Source: Nemertoderma westbladi (lineage: Eukaryota > Xenacoelomorpha > Nemertodermatida > Nemertodermatidae). From it: a DNA stretch of 64,000 nucleotides. The position numbers and the translations under genes are program-made. The notes beneath the pieces were generated by a model. The model did not search any database and had not been told where the DNA came from. It saw only the letters and a list, made by a program, of their open reading frames with translations. Where the stretch lies: positions 293,056-357,055 of the forward strand of contig JAUCBJ010008363.1 of assembly GCA_032718475.1 (NCBI GenBank). Direction: 5' to 3'. Shown here piece by piece: positions 25,401 to 40,000 of this stretch (position 1 is the stretch's first letter; each line of letters begins with the position of its first letter).

Positions 25401-26557
25401 TAGAATATTTATTATAGTTTCATCGTATTGCCAAAGCGGCTGGAGCCAAGGTTAATATGTAATGCAATAATTCACCTCAAATATCTTAGCTATTTCATGA
25501 ATATAATGAGTATTAAATCCTTGTCAAAATTCTTGGTGTTTTCAGCAATAATTTATTAAAATATCCTCAGATTTTTTACTAAAAACGACATTGATTTTCA
25601 TATTTATAACTTCTAACCCACTCCACGAGATAGAGAATCTTAAACGAAAGTCATAAGAACAGGTAACACTTTCATTTATAGAAGTAATCAGCTGTTATTT
25701 GCTTCGTCTTTCCCCATGAGATGGATGAATTTTGATTGCGTCGGAACACCCCCTTTCTGAGGCTCTCAGAGTGGAGAGATAAGTAGCCTATCTCCCTGTT
25801 AATATTGTTGTGTTCTAGAATTTTTATTATAGTTTTATCGTATTGCCAAAGCGGCTGGAGCCGAAATTAATATGTAATGCAATAATTCACCTCAAATTTC
25901 TCAGCTATTTCTTGAATATAATGAGTATTAAAGCCATGTCAAAATCCTTGGGGTTTTTCAGCAATAATTTATCAAAATATCCTCAGATTTTTTACAAAAA
26001 ACGACATCGATTTTCATATTTATAACTTCTAACCCACTCCAAGAGATAGAGAATCTTAAACGAAAGTCAAAAGAGCAGGTAACACTTACATTTATAGAAG
26101 TAATCCGCTGTTATTTGCTTCGTCTTTCCCCAGGAGATGGATGAATTTTGATTGCGTCGGAACACCCCCTTTTTGAGGCTCTCAGAGTGGACAGATAAGT
26201 AGCCTATTTCCCTGTTAATATTGTTCTGTTGTAGAATATTTATTATAGTTTCATCGTATTGCTAATGTGGCTGGAGTTAAAGTTATTATGTAATGCAATA
26301 ATTCACCTCAAATATCTCAGTTTTTTCATGAACATAATGAAGTATTAAAGCCATGTCAAAATCTTCGGGGTTTTTCAGCAATAATTTATCAAAATATCCT
26401 CAGATTTTTTACAAAAAACGACATCGAGTTTCATATTTATAACTTCTAACCCACTCCAAGAGATAGAGAATCTTAAACGAAAGTCATAAGAATAGGTAAC
26501 ACTTACATTTATAGAAGTAATCCGCTGTTATTTGCTTCGTCTTTCCCCAGGAGATGG
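19480..26557 (+). repeat. Satellite super-block B (17 monomers, 7,078 bp)
   Basis: This is almost identical to the matching parts of blocks A and C. The diagnostic ATTGAGAAAGCGG variant (near 20,848) lies about 1,366 bp from the block start, and further marker monomers fall at 22,092 and 24,892. It contains one complete 1,666-bp tetramer step at its end. Confidence 0.8.
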
Positions 26558-29500
26558 ATGAATTTTGATTGCGTCGGAACACCCCTTTCTGAGGCTCTCA
26601 GAGTGGAGAGAAAAGTAGCCTATCTCCCTGTTAATATTGTTGTGTTCTTGAATATTTATTATAGTTTCATCGTATTGCCAAAGCGGCTGGAGCCGAAATT
26701 AATATGTAATGCAATAATTCACCTCAAATTTCTCAGCTATTTCATGAATATAATGAGTATTAAATCCTTGTCAAAATCCTTGGTGTTTTTCAGCAATAAT
26801 TTATCAAAATATCCTCTGATTTTTTTCAAAAACCACATCGATTTTGATATTTATAACTTCTAACCCACTCCTCAAGATAGAGAATCTTAAACGAAAGTCA
26901 TAAGAACAGGTAACACTTTCATTTATAGAAGTAATCAGCTGTTATTTGCTTTGTCTTTCCCCAGGAAATGGATGAAATTTGATTGCGTCGGAACACCCCC
27001 TTTCTGAGGCTCTCAGAGTGGAGAGAAAAGTAGCCTATCTTCCTGTAAATATTGTTGTGTTCTAGAATATTTATTATAGTTTCATCGTATTGCCAAAGCG
27101 GCTGGAGCCGAAGTTAATATGTGATACAATAACTTACCTCAAATTTATCAGCTATTTCATGAATATAATGAGTATTAAATCCTTGTCAAAATCCTTGGTG
27201 TTTTCAGCAATGATTTATTAAAATATCCTCAGATTTTTAACAAAAAACAACATCGGTTTTCATATTCATGACTTCTATCCCAGTCCACAAGATGAAGAAT
27301 CTTAAACGAAAGTCAAAAAACAGGTAACACTTAAATTTATAGAAGTAATCAGCTGTTATTTGCTTCGTCTTTCCCCTGGAGATGTTTAAATTTTGATTGT
27401 GTCAAAACACCCCTCCCTATCTGTGGCTGTCTGAGTGGAGAGATAAGTAGCCTATCTCCCTGTTAATCTTGTTGTGTTCTAGAATATTTATTATAGTTTC
27501 ATCGTATTGCCAAAGCGGCTGGAGCCAAGGTTAATATGTAATGCAATAATTTACCTCAAATATCTCAGCTATTTCATGAATATAATGAAGTATTTAAGCC
27601 ATGTCAAAATCTTCGGGGTTTTTCAGCAATAATTTATCAAAATATCCTCAGATTTTTTACAAAAAACGACATCGATTTTCATATTTATAACTTCTAACCC
27701 ACTCCAAGAGATAGAGAATCTTAAACGAAAGTCATAAGAACAGGTAACACTTACATTTATAGAAGTAATCCGCTGTTATTTGCTTTGTCTTTTCCCAGGA
27801 GATGGATGAATTTTGATTGCGTCGAAACACCCCCTTTCCGAGGCTCTCAGAGTGGAGAGAAAAGTAGCCTATCTCCCTGTTAATATTGTTGTGTTCTAGA
27901 ATATTTATTATAGTTTCATCGTATTGAGAAAGCGGCTGGAACCGAAATTAATATGTAATGCAATAATTCACCTCAAATTTCTCAGCTATTTCATGAATAT
28001 AATGAGTATTAAATCCTTGTCAAAATCCTTGGTGTTTTTCAGCAATAATTTATTAAAATCTCCTTTTATTTTTTACAAAAAACGACATCGATTTTCATAT
28101 TCATGACTTCTAACCCACTCCAAGAGATAGACAATCTTAAACGAAAGTCAAAAGAGCAGGTAACACTTACATTTATAGAAGTAATCAGCTCTATTCTTTG
28201 CTTCGCCTTTCCCCTGGAGATGGATGAATTTTTATTGCGTCGGAACACCCCGTTTTTGAGGCTCTCAGAGTGGACAGATAAGTATAGCCTTTTTCCCTGT
28301 TAATATTGTTCTGCTGTAGAATATTTATTATAGTTTCATCGTATTGCCAAAGCGGCTGGAGCCAAAGTTAATATGTGATGCAATAATTCACCTCAAATTT
28401 CTGCTATTTCATTAATGTAATGAGTATTAAATCCTTGTCAAAATCCTTGGTGTTTTTCAGCAATAATTTATTAAAATTTCCTTTGATTTTTTACAAAAAA
28501 CGACATCGATTTTGATATTCATGACTTCTAACCCACTCCAAGAGATAGACAATCTTAAACGAAAGTCAAAAGAACAGGTAACACTTACATTTATAGAAGT
28601 AATCAGCTATTCTTTGCTTTGCCTTTCTGGAGATGGATTAATTTTGATTCCGACGGAACACCCCCTTTTTGAGGCTCTAAGAGTGAAGAGATAAGTAGAC
28701 TATTTCCCTGCTAATAGTGTTCTGTTGTAGAATATTTACTATAGTTTTATCGTATTGCCAAAGCGGCTGGAGCCGAAGTTAATATGTGATACAATAACTT
28801 ACCTCAAATTTATCAGCTATTTCATGAATATAATGAGTATTAAATCCTTGTCAAAATCCTTGGTGTTTTCAGCAATAATTTATTAAAATATCCTCAGATT
28901 TTTTACAAAAAACGACATCGATTTTCATATTCATGACTTCTAACCCACTCCAAGAGATAGACAATCTTAAACGAAAGTCAAAAGAACAGGTAACACTTAC
29001 ATTTATAGAAGTAATCAGCTGTTCTTTGCTTCGTCTTTCCCCAGGAGATGGATGAATTTTGATTGTGTCAGAACACCCCCTTTTTGAGGCTCTCAGAGTG
29101 AAGAGAAAAGTAGCCTATCTCCCTGTTAATATTGTTGTGTTCTAGAATATTTATTATAGTTTCATCGTATTGCCAAAGCGGCTGGAGCCGAAGTTAATAT
29201 GTGATACAATAATTCACCTCAAATTTCTCAGCTATTTCATGAATATAATGAGTATTAAAGCCATGTCAAAATCTTGGAGGTTTTTCAGCAATAATTTATC
29301 AAAATATCCTCTGATTTTTTTCAAAAACCACATCGATTTTGATATTTATAACTTCTAACCCACTCCACGAGATAGAGAATCTTAAACGAATGTCATAAGA
29401 ACAGGTAACACTATCATTTATAGAAGTAATCAGCTATTCTTTGCTTCGCCTTTCCCCTGGAGATGGATGAATTTTGATAGCGTCGGAACACCCCGTTTTT

Positions 29501-32500
29501 GAGGCTCTCAGAGTGGACAGATAAGTATAGCCTTTTTCCCTGTTAATATTGTTGTGTTGTACAATATTTATTATAGTTTCATCGTATTGCCAAAGCGGCT
29601 GGAATCGAAGTTAATATGTGATACAATAATTCACCTCAAATTTCTTAGCTATTTCATGAATATAATGAGTATTAAAGCCATGTCAAAATGCTTGGGGTTT
29701 TTCAGCAATAATTTATCAAAATATCCTCAGATTTTTTACAAAAAACGACATCGATTTTTATATTTATAACTTCTATCCCACTCCACGAGATAGAGAATCT
29801 TAAACGAAAGTCAAAAGAACAGGTAACACTTACATTTATAGAAGTAATCAGCTTTTATTTGCTTCGTCTTTCCCCTGGGGATGGTTAAATTTTAATTGTG
29901 TCAAAACACCCCTCCCTATCTGTGGCTGTCTGAGTGGAGAGATAAGTAGCCTATCTCCATGTTAATCTTGTTGTGTTCTAGAATATTTATTATAGTTTCA
30001 TCGTATTGCCAAAGCGGCTGGAATCGAAGTTAATATGTGATACAATAATTCACCTCAAATTTCTTAGCTATTTCATGAATATAATGAGTATTAAATCCTT
30101 GTCAAAATTCTTGGTGTTTTCAGTAATAATTTATTAAAATATCCTCAGATTTTTTACTAAAAACGACATTGATTTTCATATTTATAACTTCTAACCCACT
30201 CCACGAGATAGAGAATCTTAAACGAAAGTCATAAGAACAGGTAACACTTTCATTTATAGAAGTAATCAGCTGTTATTTGCTTCGTCTTTCCCCATGAGAT
30301 GGATGAATTTTGATTGCGTCGGAACACCCCCTTTCTGAGGCTCTCAGAGTGGAAAGATAAGTAGCCTATCTCCCTGTTAATATTGTTGTGTTCTAGAATT
30401 TTTATTAGAGTTTCATCGTATTGCCAAAGCGGCTGGAGCCAAAGTTAATATGTAATGCAATAATTCACCTCAAATTTCTCAGCTATTTCATTAATATAAT
30501 GAGTATTAAATCCTTGTCAAAATCCTTGGTGTCTTTCAGCAATAATTTATTAAAATCTCCTTTGATTTTTTACAAAAAACGACATCGATTTTGATATTCA
30601 TGACTTCTAACCCACTCCAAGAGATAGACAATCTTAAACGAAAGTCGAAAGAACAGGTAACTCTTACATTTATAGAAGTAATTAGCTATTCTTTGCTTCG
30701 CCTTTCCTCTGGAGATGGATGAATTTTGATTCCGTCGGAACACCCCCTTTTTGAGGCTCTCAGAGTGGACAGATAAGTAGCCTATTTCCCTGTTAATATT
30801 GTTCTGTTGTAGAATATTTATTATAGTTTCATCGTATTGCTAATGTGGCTGGAGTTAAAGTTATTATGTAATGCAATAATTCACCTCAAATATCTCAGTT
30901 TTTTCATGAACATAATGAAGAATTAAAGCCATGTCAAAATCTTCGGGGTTTTTCAGCAATAATTTATCAAAATATCCTCAGATTTTTTACAAAAAACAAC
31001 ATCGAGTTTCATATTTATAACTTCTAACCCACTCCAAGAGATAGAGAATCTTAAACGAATGTCATAAGAACAGGTAACACTTTCATTTATAGAAGTAATC
31101 AGCTATTCTTTGCTTCGCCTTTCCCCTGGAGATGGATGAATTTTGATAGCGTCGGAACACCCCTTTCTGAGGCTCTCAGAGTGGAGAGAAAAGTAGCCTA
31201 TCTCCCTGTTAATATTGTTGTGTTCTTGAATATTTATTATAGTTTCATCGTATTGCCAAAGCGGCTGGAATCGAAGTTAATATGTGATACAATAATTCAC
31301 CTCAAATTTCTTAGCTATTTCATGAATATAATGAGTATTAAAGCCATGTCAAAATGCTTGGGGTTTTTCAGCAATAATTTATCAAAATATCCTCAGATTT
31401 TTTACAAAAAACGACATCGATTTTTATATTTATAACTTCTATCCCACTCCACGAGATAGAGAATCTTAAACGAAAGTCAAAAGAACAGGTAACACTTACA
31501 TTTATAGAAGTAATCAGCTTTTATTTGCTTCGTCTTTCCCCTGGAGATGGTTAAATTTTAATTGTGTCAAAACACCCCTCCCTATCTGTGGCTGTCTGAG
31601 TGGAGAGATAAGTAGCCTATCTCCATGTTAATCTTGTTGTGTTCTAGAATATTTATTATAGTTTCATCGTATTGCCAAAGCGGCTGGAATCGAAGTTAAT
31701 ATGTGATACAATAATTCACCTCAAATTTCTTAGCTATTTCATGAATATAATGAGTATTAAATCCTTGTCAAAATTCTTGGTGTTTTCAGCAATAATTTAT
31801 TAAAATATCCTCAGATTTTTTACTAAAAACGACATTGATTTTCATATTTATAACTTCTAACCCACTCCACGAGATAGAGAATCTTAAACGAAAGTCATAA
31901 GAACAGGTAACACTTTCATTTATAGAAGTAATCAGCTGTTATTTGCTTCGTCTTTCCCCATGAGATGGATGAATTTTGATTGCGTCGGAACACCCCCTTT
32001 CTGAGGCTCTCAGAGTGGAAAGATAAGTAGCCTATCTCCCTGTTAATATTGTTGTGTTCTAGAATTTTTATTAGAGTTTCATCGTATTGCCAAAGCGGCT
32101 GGAGCCAAAGTTAATATGTAATGCAATAATTCACCTCAAATTTCTCAGCTATTTCATTAATATAATGAGTATTAAATCCTTGTCAAAATCCTTGGTGTCT
32201 TTCAGCAATAATTTATTAAAATCTCCTTTGATTTTTTACAAAAAACGACATCGATTTTGATATTCATGACTTCTAACCCACTCTAAGAGATAGACAATCT
32301 TAAACGAAAGTCGAAAGAACAGGTAACTCTTACATTTATAGAAGTAATTAGCTATTCTTTGCTTCGCCTTTCCTCTGGAGATGGATGAATTTTGATTCCG
32401 TCGGAACACCCCCTTTTTGAGGCTCTCAGAGTGGACAGATAAGTAGCCTATTTCCCTGTTAATATTGTTCTGTTGTAGAATATTTATTATAGTTTCATCG

Positions 32501-34467
32501 TATTGCTAATGTGGCTGGAGTTAAAGTTATTATGTAATGCAATAATTCACCTCAAATATCTCAGTTTTTTCATGAACATAATGAAGAATTAAAGCCATGT
32601 CAAAATCTTCGGGGTTTTTCAGCAATAATTTATCAAAATATCCTCAGATTTTTTACAAAAAACAACATCGAGTTTCATATTTATAACTTCTAACCCACTC
32701 CAAGAGATAGAGAATCTTAAACGAATGTCATAAGAACAGGTAACACTTTCATTTATAGAAGTAATCAGCTATTCTTTGCTTCGCCTTTCCCCTGGAGATG
32801 GATGAATTTTGATAGCGTCGGAACACCCCTTTCTGAGGCTCTCAGAGTGGAGAGAAAAGTAGCCTATCTCCCTGTTAATATTGTTGTGTTCTTGAATATT
32901 TATTATAGTTTCATCGTATTGCCAAAGCGGCTGGAATCGAAGTTAATATGTGATACAATAATTCACCTCAAATTTCTTAGCTATTTCATGAATATAATGA
33001 GTATTAAAGCCATGTCAAAATGCTTGGGGTTTTTCAGCAATAATTTATCAAAATATCCTCAGATTTTTTACAAAAAACGACATCGATTTTTATATTTATA
33101 ACTTCTATCCCACTCCACGAGATAGAGAATCTTAAACGAAAGTCAAAAGAACAGGTAACACTTACATTTATAGAAGTAATCAGCTTTTATTTGCTTCGTC
33201 TTTCCCCTGGAGATGGTTAAATTTTAATTGTGTCAAAACACCCCTCCCTATCTGTGGCTGTCTGAGTGGAGAGATAAGTAGCCTATCTCCATGTTAATCT
33301 TGTTGTGTTCTAGAATATTTATTATAGTTTCATCGTATTGCCAAAGCGGCTGGAATCGAAGTTAATATGTGATACAATAATTCACCTCAAATTTCTTAGC
33401 TATTTCATGAATATAATGAGTATTAAATCCTTGTCAAAATTCTTGGTGTTTTCAGCAATAATTTATTAAAATATCCTCAGATTTTTTACTAAAAACGACA
33501 TTGATTTTCATATTTATAACTTCTAACCCACTCCACGAGATAGAGAATCTTAAACGAAAGTCATAAGAACAGGTAACACTTTCATTTATAGAAGTAATCA
33601 GCTGTTATTTGCTTCGTCTTTCCCCATGAGATGGATGAATTTTGATTGCGTCGGAACACCCCCTTTCTGAGGCTCTCAGAGTGGAAAGATAAGTAGCCTA
33701 TCTCCCTGTTAATATTGTTGTGTTCTAGAATTTTTATTAGAGTTTCATCGTATTGCCAAAGCGGCTGGAGCCAAAGTTAATATGTAATGCAATAATTCAC
33801 CTCAAATTTCTCAGCTATTTCATTAATATAATGAGTATTAAATCCTTGTCAAAATCCTTGGTGTCTTTCAGCAATAATTTATTAAAATCTCCTTTGATTT
33901 TTTACAAAAAACGACATCGATTTTGATATTCATGACTTCTAACCCACTCTAAGAGATAGACAATCTTAAACGAAAGTCGAAAGAACAGGTAACTCTTACA
34001 TTTATAGAAGTAATTAGCTATTCTTTGCTTCGCCTTTCCTCTGGAGATGGATGAATTTTGATTCCGTCGGAACACCCCCTTTTTGAGGCTCTCAGAGTGG
34101 ACAGATAAGTAGCCTATTTCCCTGTTAATATTGTTCTGTTGTAGAATATTTATTATAGTTTCATCGTATTGCTAATGTGGCTGGAGTTAAAGTTATTATG
34201 TAATGCAATAATTCACCTCAAATATCTCAGTTTTTTCATGAACATAATGAAGAATTAAAGCCATGTCAAAATCTTCGGGGTTTTTCAGCAATAATTTATC
34301 AAAATATCCTCAGATTTTTTACAAAAAACAACATCGAGTTTCATATTTATAACTTCTAACCCACTCCAAGAGATAGAGAATCGTAAACGAAAGTCATAAG
34401 AATAGGTAACACTTACATTTATATAAGTAATCAGCTGTTATTTGCTTCGTCTTTCCCCAGGAGATGG
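26558..34467 (+). repeat. Satellite super-block C (19 monomers, 7,910 bp)
   Basis: Block C tracks block B at a shift of 7,078 bp with only scattered single-base differences in its first half (for example CACTTTCATT versus CACTATCATT at 22,333/29,411). It then carries a different run of 1,666-bp tetramers beginning at 31,136 and 32,802. Confidence 0.8.
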
Positions 34468-36578
34468 ATGAATTTTGATTGCGTCGGAACACCCCTTTCT
34501 GAGGCTCTCAGAGTGGAGAGAAAAGTAGCCTATCTCCCTGTTAATATTGTTGTGTTCTTGAATATTTATTATAGTTTCATCGTATTGCCAAAGCGGCTGG
34601 AGCCGAAATTAATATGTAATGCAATAATTCACCTCAAATTTCTCAGCTATTTCATGAATATAATGAGTATTAAATCCTTGTCAAAATCCTTGGTGTTTTT
34701 CAGCAATAATTTATCAAAATATCCTCTGATTTTTTTCAAAAACCACATCGATTTTGATATTTATAACTTCTAACCCACTCCTCAAGATAGAGAATCTTAA
34801 ACGAAAGTCATAAGAACAGGTAACACTTTCATTTATAGAAGTAATCAGCTGTTATTTGCTTCGTCTTTCCCCAGGAAATGGATGAAATTTGATTGCGTCG
34901 GAACACCCCCTTTCTGAGGCTCTCAGAGTGGAGAGAAAAGTAGCCTATCTCCCTGTTAATATTGTTGTGTTCTAGAATATTTATTATAGTTTCATCGTAT
35001 TGCCAAAGCGGCTGGAGCCGAAGTTAATATGTGATACAATAACTTACCTCAAATTTATCAGCTATTTCATGAATATAATGAGTATTAAATCCTTGTCAAA
35101 ATCCTTGGTGTTTTCAGCAATGATTTATTAAAATATCCTCAGATTTTTTACAAAAAACAACATCGGTTTTCATATTCATGACTTCTATCCCAGTCCACAA
35201 GATGAAGAATCTTAAACGAAAGTCAAAAAACAGGTAACACTTACATTTATAGAAGTAATCAGCTGTTATTTGCTTCGTCTTTCCCCTGGAGATGTTTAAA
35301 TTTTGATTGTGTCAAAACACCCCTCCCTATCTGTGGCTGTCTGAGTGGAGAGATAAGTAGCCTATCTCCCTGTTAATCTTGTTGTGTTCTAGAATATTTA
35401 TTATAGTTTCATCGTATTGCCAAAGCGGCTGGAGCCAAGGTTAATATGTAATGCAATAATTTACCTCAAATATCTCAGCTATTTCATGAATATAATGAAG
35501 TATTTAAGCCATGTCAAAATCTTCGGGGTTTTTCAGCAATAATTTATCAAAATATCCTCAGATTTTTTACAAAAAACGACATCGATTTTCATATTTATAA
35601 CTTCTAACCCACTCCAAAAGATAGAGAATCTTAAACGAAAGTCATAAGAACAGGTAACACTTTCATTTATAGAAGTAATCAGCTGTTATTTGCTTCGTCT
35701 TTCCCCAGGAGATGGATGAAATTTGATTGCGTCGGAACACCCCCTTTCTGAGGCTCTCAGAGTGGAGAGATAAGTAGCCTATCTCCCTGTTAATATTGTT
35801 ATGTTCTAGAATATTTATTATAGTTTCATCGTATTGCCAAAGCGGCTGGAGCCAAAGTTAATATGTAATGCAATAATTCACCTCAAATATCTCAGCTAGT
35901 TCATGAATATAATGAGTATAAAATCCTTGTCAAAATCCTTGGTGATTTTCAGCAATAAAAAAATTTATTAAAATCTCCTCTGATTTTTTACAAAAAACGA
36001 CATCGATTTTCATATTCATGACTTCTATCCCACTCCAAGAGATAGTCAATCTTAAACGAAAGTTAAAAGAACAGGTAACACTGGTAACACAGTGAAGAGA
36101 TAAGTAGCCTATCTCCCTGTTAATATTGTTGTGTTCTAGAATATTTATTATTGTTTCATCGGATTGCCAAAGATACTGGAGCTGAAGTTAATATATAATG
36201 CAATAATTCACCTCAAATATCTCAGTTTTTTCATGAACATAATGAAGTATTAAAGCCATGTCAAAATCCTTGGTGTTTTTCAGCAATAATTAATCATAAT
36301 ATCCTTCGACTTTTTTAAAAAACCACATCGATTTTCATATTCATGACTTCTATCCCAATCCACAAGATAAAGAATCTTAAACGAAAGTCAAAAAACAGGT
36401 AACACTTACATTTATAGAAGTAATCAGCTGTTATTTGCTTCGTCTTTCCCCTGGAGATGGATGAATTTTGATTGCGTCGGAACACCCCCTTTTTGAGGCT
36501 CTCAGAGTGAAGAGATAAGTAGCCTATCTCCCTGTTAATATTGTTGTGTTCTAGAATATTTATTATAGTTTCATCGTA
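34468..36578 (+). repeat. Truncated super-block D and transition monomers
   Basis: The first three to four monomers repeat the start of blocks B and C, then the register is lost. At about 35,950 a monomer has an A-run insertion (CAATAAAAAAATTTATT), and at 36,081 the first internally deleted short monomer appears. The same pair of odd monomers recurs at 42.0-42.6 kb. Confidence 0.7.
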
Positions 36579-37049
36579 TTGCCAAAGCGGCTGGAGCCGA
36601 AATTAATATGTGATACAATAATTCACCTCAAATTTCTCAGCTATTTCATGAATATAATGAGTATTAAAGCCATGTCAAAATCCTTGGGGTTTTTCAGCAA
36701 TAATTTATCAAAATATCCTCAGATTTTTTACAAAAAACGACATCGATTTTCATATTTATAACTTCTAACCCACTCCACGAGATAGAGAATCTTAAACGAA
36801 AGTCATAAGAACAGGTAACACTTACATTTATAGAAGTAATCAGCTGTTCTTTGCTTCGTCTTTCCCCTGGAGATGGATGAATTTTGATTGCGTCGGAACA
36901 CCCCCTTTTTGAGGCTCTCAGAGTGAAGAGATAAGTAGCCTATCTCCCTGTTAATATTGTTGTATTCTAGAATATTTATTATAGTTTCATCATATTGCCA
37001 AAGCGGCTGGAGCCGAAATTAATATGTAATGCAATAATTCACCTCAAAT

Positions 37050-40000
37050 TTCTCAGCTATTTCATGAATATAATGAGTATTAAAGCCATGTCAAAATCCT
37101 TGGGGTTTTTCAGCAATAATTTATCAAAATATCCTCAGATTTTTTACAAAAAACCACATCGATTTTCATATTTATAACTTCTAACCCACTCCACGAGATA
37201 GAGAATCTTAAACGAAAGTCATAAGAACAGGTAACACTTACATTTATAGAAGTAATCAGCTGTTCTTTGCTTCGTCTTTCCCCTGGAGATGGATGAATTT
37301 TGATTGCGTCGGAACACCCCCTTTCTGAGGCTTTCAGAGTGAAGAGAAAAGTAGCCTATCTCCCTGTTAATATTGTTGTGTTCTAGAATATTTATTATAG
37401 TTTCATCGTATTGCCAAAGCGGCTGGAGCCAAAGTTAATATGTAATGCAATAATTCACCTCAAATTTCTAAGCTATTTCATGAATATAATGAGTATTAAA
37501 GCCATGTCAAAATCCTTGGGGTTTTTCAGCAATAATTTATCAAAATATCCTCTGATTTATTTCAAAAACCACATCGATTTTCATATTTATAACTTCTAAC
37601 CCACTCCACGAGATAGATAATCTTAAACGAAAGTCATAAGAACAGGTAACACTTTCATTTATAGAAGTAATCAGCTGTTATTTGCCTCGTCTTTCCCCAG
37701 GAGATGGATGAATTTTGATTGCGTCAGAACACCCCCTTTTTGAGGCTCTCAGAGTGAAGAGATAAGTAGCCTATTTCCCTGTTAATATTGTTCTGTTGTA
37801 GAATATTTATTATAGCTTCATCTTTATTGCTAATGTGGCTGGAGTTAAAGTGATTATGTAATGCAATAATTCCCCTCAAATATCTCAGTTTTTTCATGAA
37901 TATAATAAAGTATTAAAGCCATGTCAAAATCCTTGGGGTTTTTCAGCAATAATTTATCAAAATATCCTCAGATTTTTTACAAAAAACGACATCGATTTTC
38001 ATATTTATAACTTCTAACCCACTCCACGAGATAGAGAATCTTAAACGAAAGTCATAAGAACAGGTAACACTTACATTTATAGAAGTAATCAGCTGTTCTT
38101 TGCTTCGTCTTTCCCCTGGAGATGGATGAATTTTGATTGCGTCGGAACACCCCCTTTTTGAGGCTCTCAGAGTGAAGAGATAAGTAGCCTATCTCCCTGT
38201 TAATATTGTTGTATTCTAGAATATTTATTATAGTTTCATCATATTGCCAAAGCGGCTGGAGCCGAAGTTAATATGTGATACAATAATTCACCTCAAATTT
38301 CTCAGCTATTTCATGAATATAATGAGTATTAAAGCTATGTCAAAATCCTTGGGGTTTTTCAGAAATAATTTATCAAAATATCCTCAGGTTTTTTACAAAA
38401 AACGACATTGATTTTCATATTTATAACTTCTAACCCACTCCACGAGATAGAGAATCTTAAACGAAAGTCATAAGAACAGGTAACACTTTCATTTATAGAA
38501 GTAATCAGCTGTTATTTGCTTCGTCTTTCCCCAGGAGATGGATGAAATTTGATTGCGTCGGAACACCCCCTTTTTGAGGCTCTCAGAGTGGAGAGAAAAG
38601 TAGCCTATCTCCCTGTTAATATTGTTGTATTCTAGAATATTTATTATAGTTTCATCATATTGCCAAAGCGGCTGGAGCTAAAGTTAATATGTGATACAAT
38701 AATTCACCTCAAATTTCTCAGCTATTTCATGAATATAATGAGTATTAAAGCCATGTCAAAATCCTTGGGGTTTTTCAGCAATAATTTATCAAAATATCCT
38801 CAGATTTTTTACAAAAAACGACATCGATTTTCATATTTATAACTTCTAACCCACTCCACGAGATAGAGAATCTTAAATGAAAGTCAAAAGAGCAGGTAAC
38901 ACTTACATTTATAGAAGTAATCAGCTGTTCTTTGCTTCGTCTTTCCCCTGGAGATGGATGAATTTTGATTGCGTCGGAACACCCCTTTTTTGAGGCTCTC
39001 AGAGTGGAGAGATAAGTAGCCTATCTCCCTGTTAATATTGTTGTGTTCTAGAATATTTATTATAGTTTCATCGTATTGCCAAAGCGGCTGGAGCCGAAGT
39101 TAATATATGATACAATAATTCACCGCAAATTTCTCAGCTATTTCATGAATATAATGAGTATTAAAGCCATGTCAAAATCCTTGGGGTTTTTCAGCAATAA
39201 TTTATCAAAATATCCTCTGATTTTTTTCAAAAACCACATCGATTTTCATATTTATAACTTCTAACCCACTCCCCGAGATAGAGAATCTTAAACGAAAGTC
39301 ATAAGAACAGGTAACACTTTCATTTATAGAAGTAATCAGCTGTTTTTTGCTTCGTCTTTCCCCAGGAGATGGATGAAATTTGATTGCGTCGGAACACCCC
39401 CTTTCTGAGGCTCTCAGAGTGGAGAGATAAGTAGCCTATCTCCCTGTTAATATTGTTATGTTCTAGAATATTTATTATAGTTTCATCGTATTGCCAAAGC
39501 GGCTGGAGCCGAAGTTAATATATGATACAATAATTCACCTCAAATTTCTCAGCTATTTCATGAATATAATGAGTATTAAAGCCATGTCAAAATCCTTGGG
39601 GTTTTTCAGCAATAATTTATCAAAATATCCTCAGATTTTTTACAAAAAACCACATCGATTTTCATATTTATAACTTCTAACCCACTCCACGAGATAGAGA
39701 ATCTTAAACGAAAGTCATAAGAACAGGTAACACTTACATTTATAGAAGTAATCAGCTGTTCTTTGCTTCGTCTTTCCCCTGGAGATGGATGAATTTTGAT
39801 TGCGTCGGAACACCCCCTTTCTGAGGCTTTCAGAGTGAAGAGAAAAGTAGCCTATCTCCCTGTTAATATTGTTGTGTTCTAGAATATTTATTATAGTTTC
39901 ATCGTATTGCCAAAGCGGCTGGAGCCAAAGTTAATATGTAATGCAATAATTCACCTCAAATTTCTAAGCTATTTCATGAATATAATGAGTATTAAAGCCA

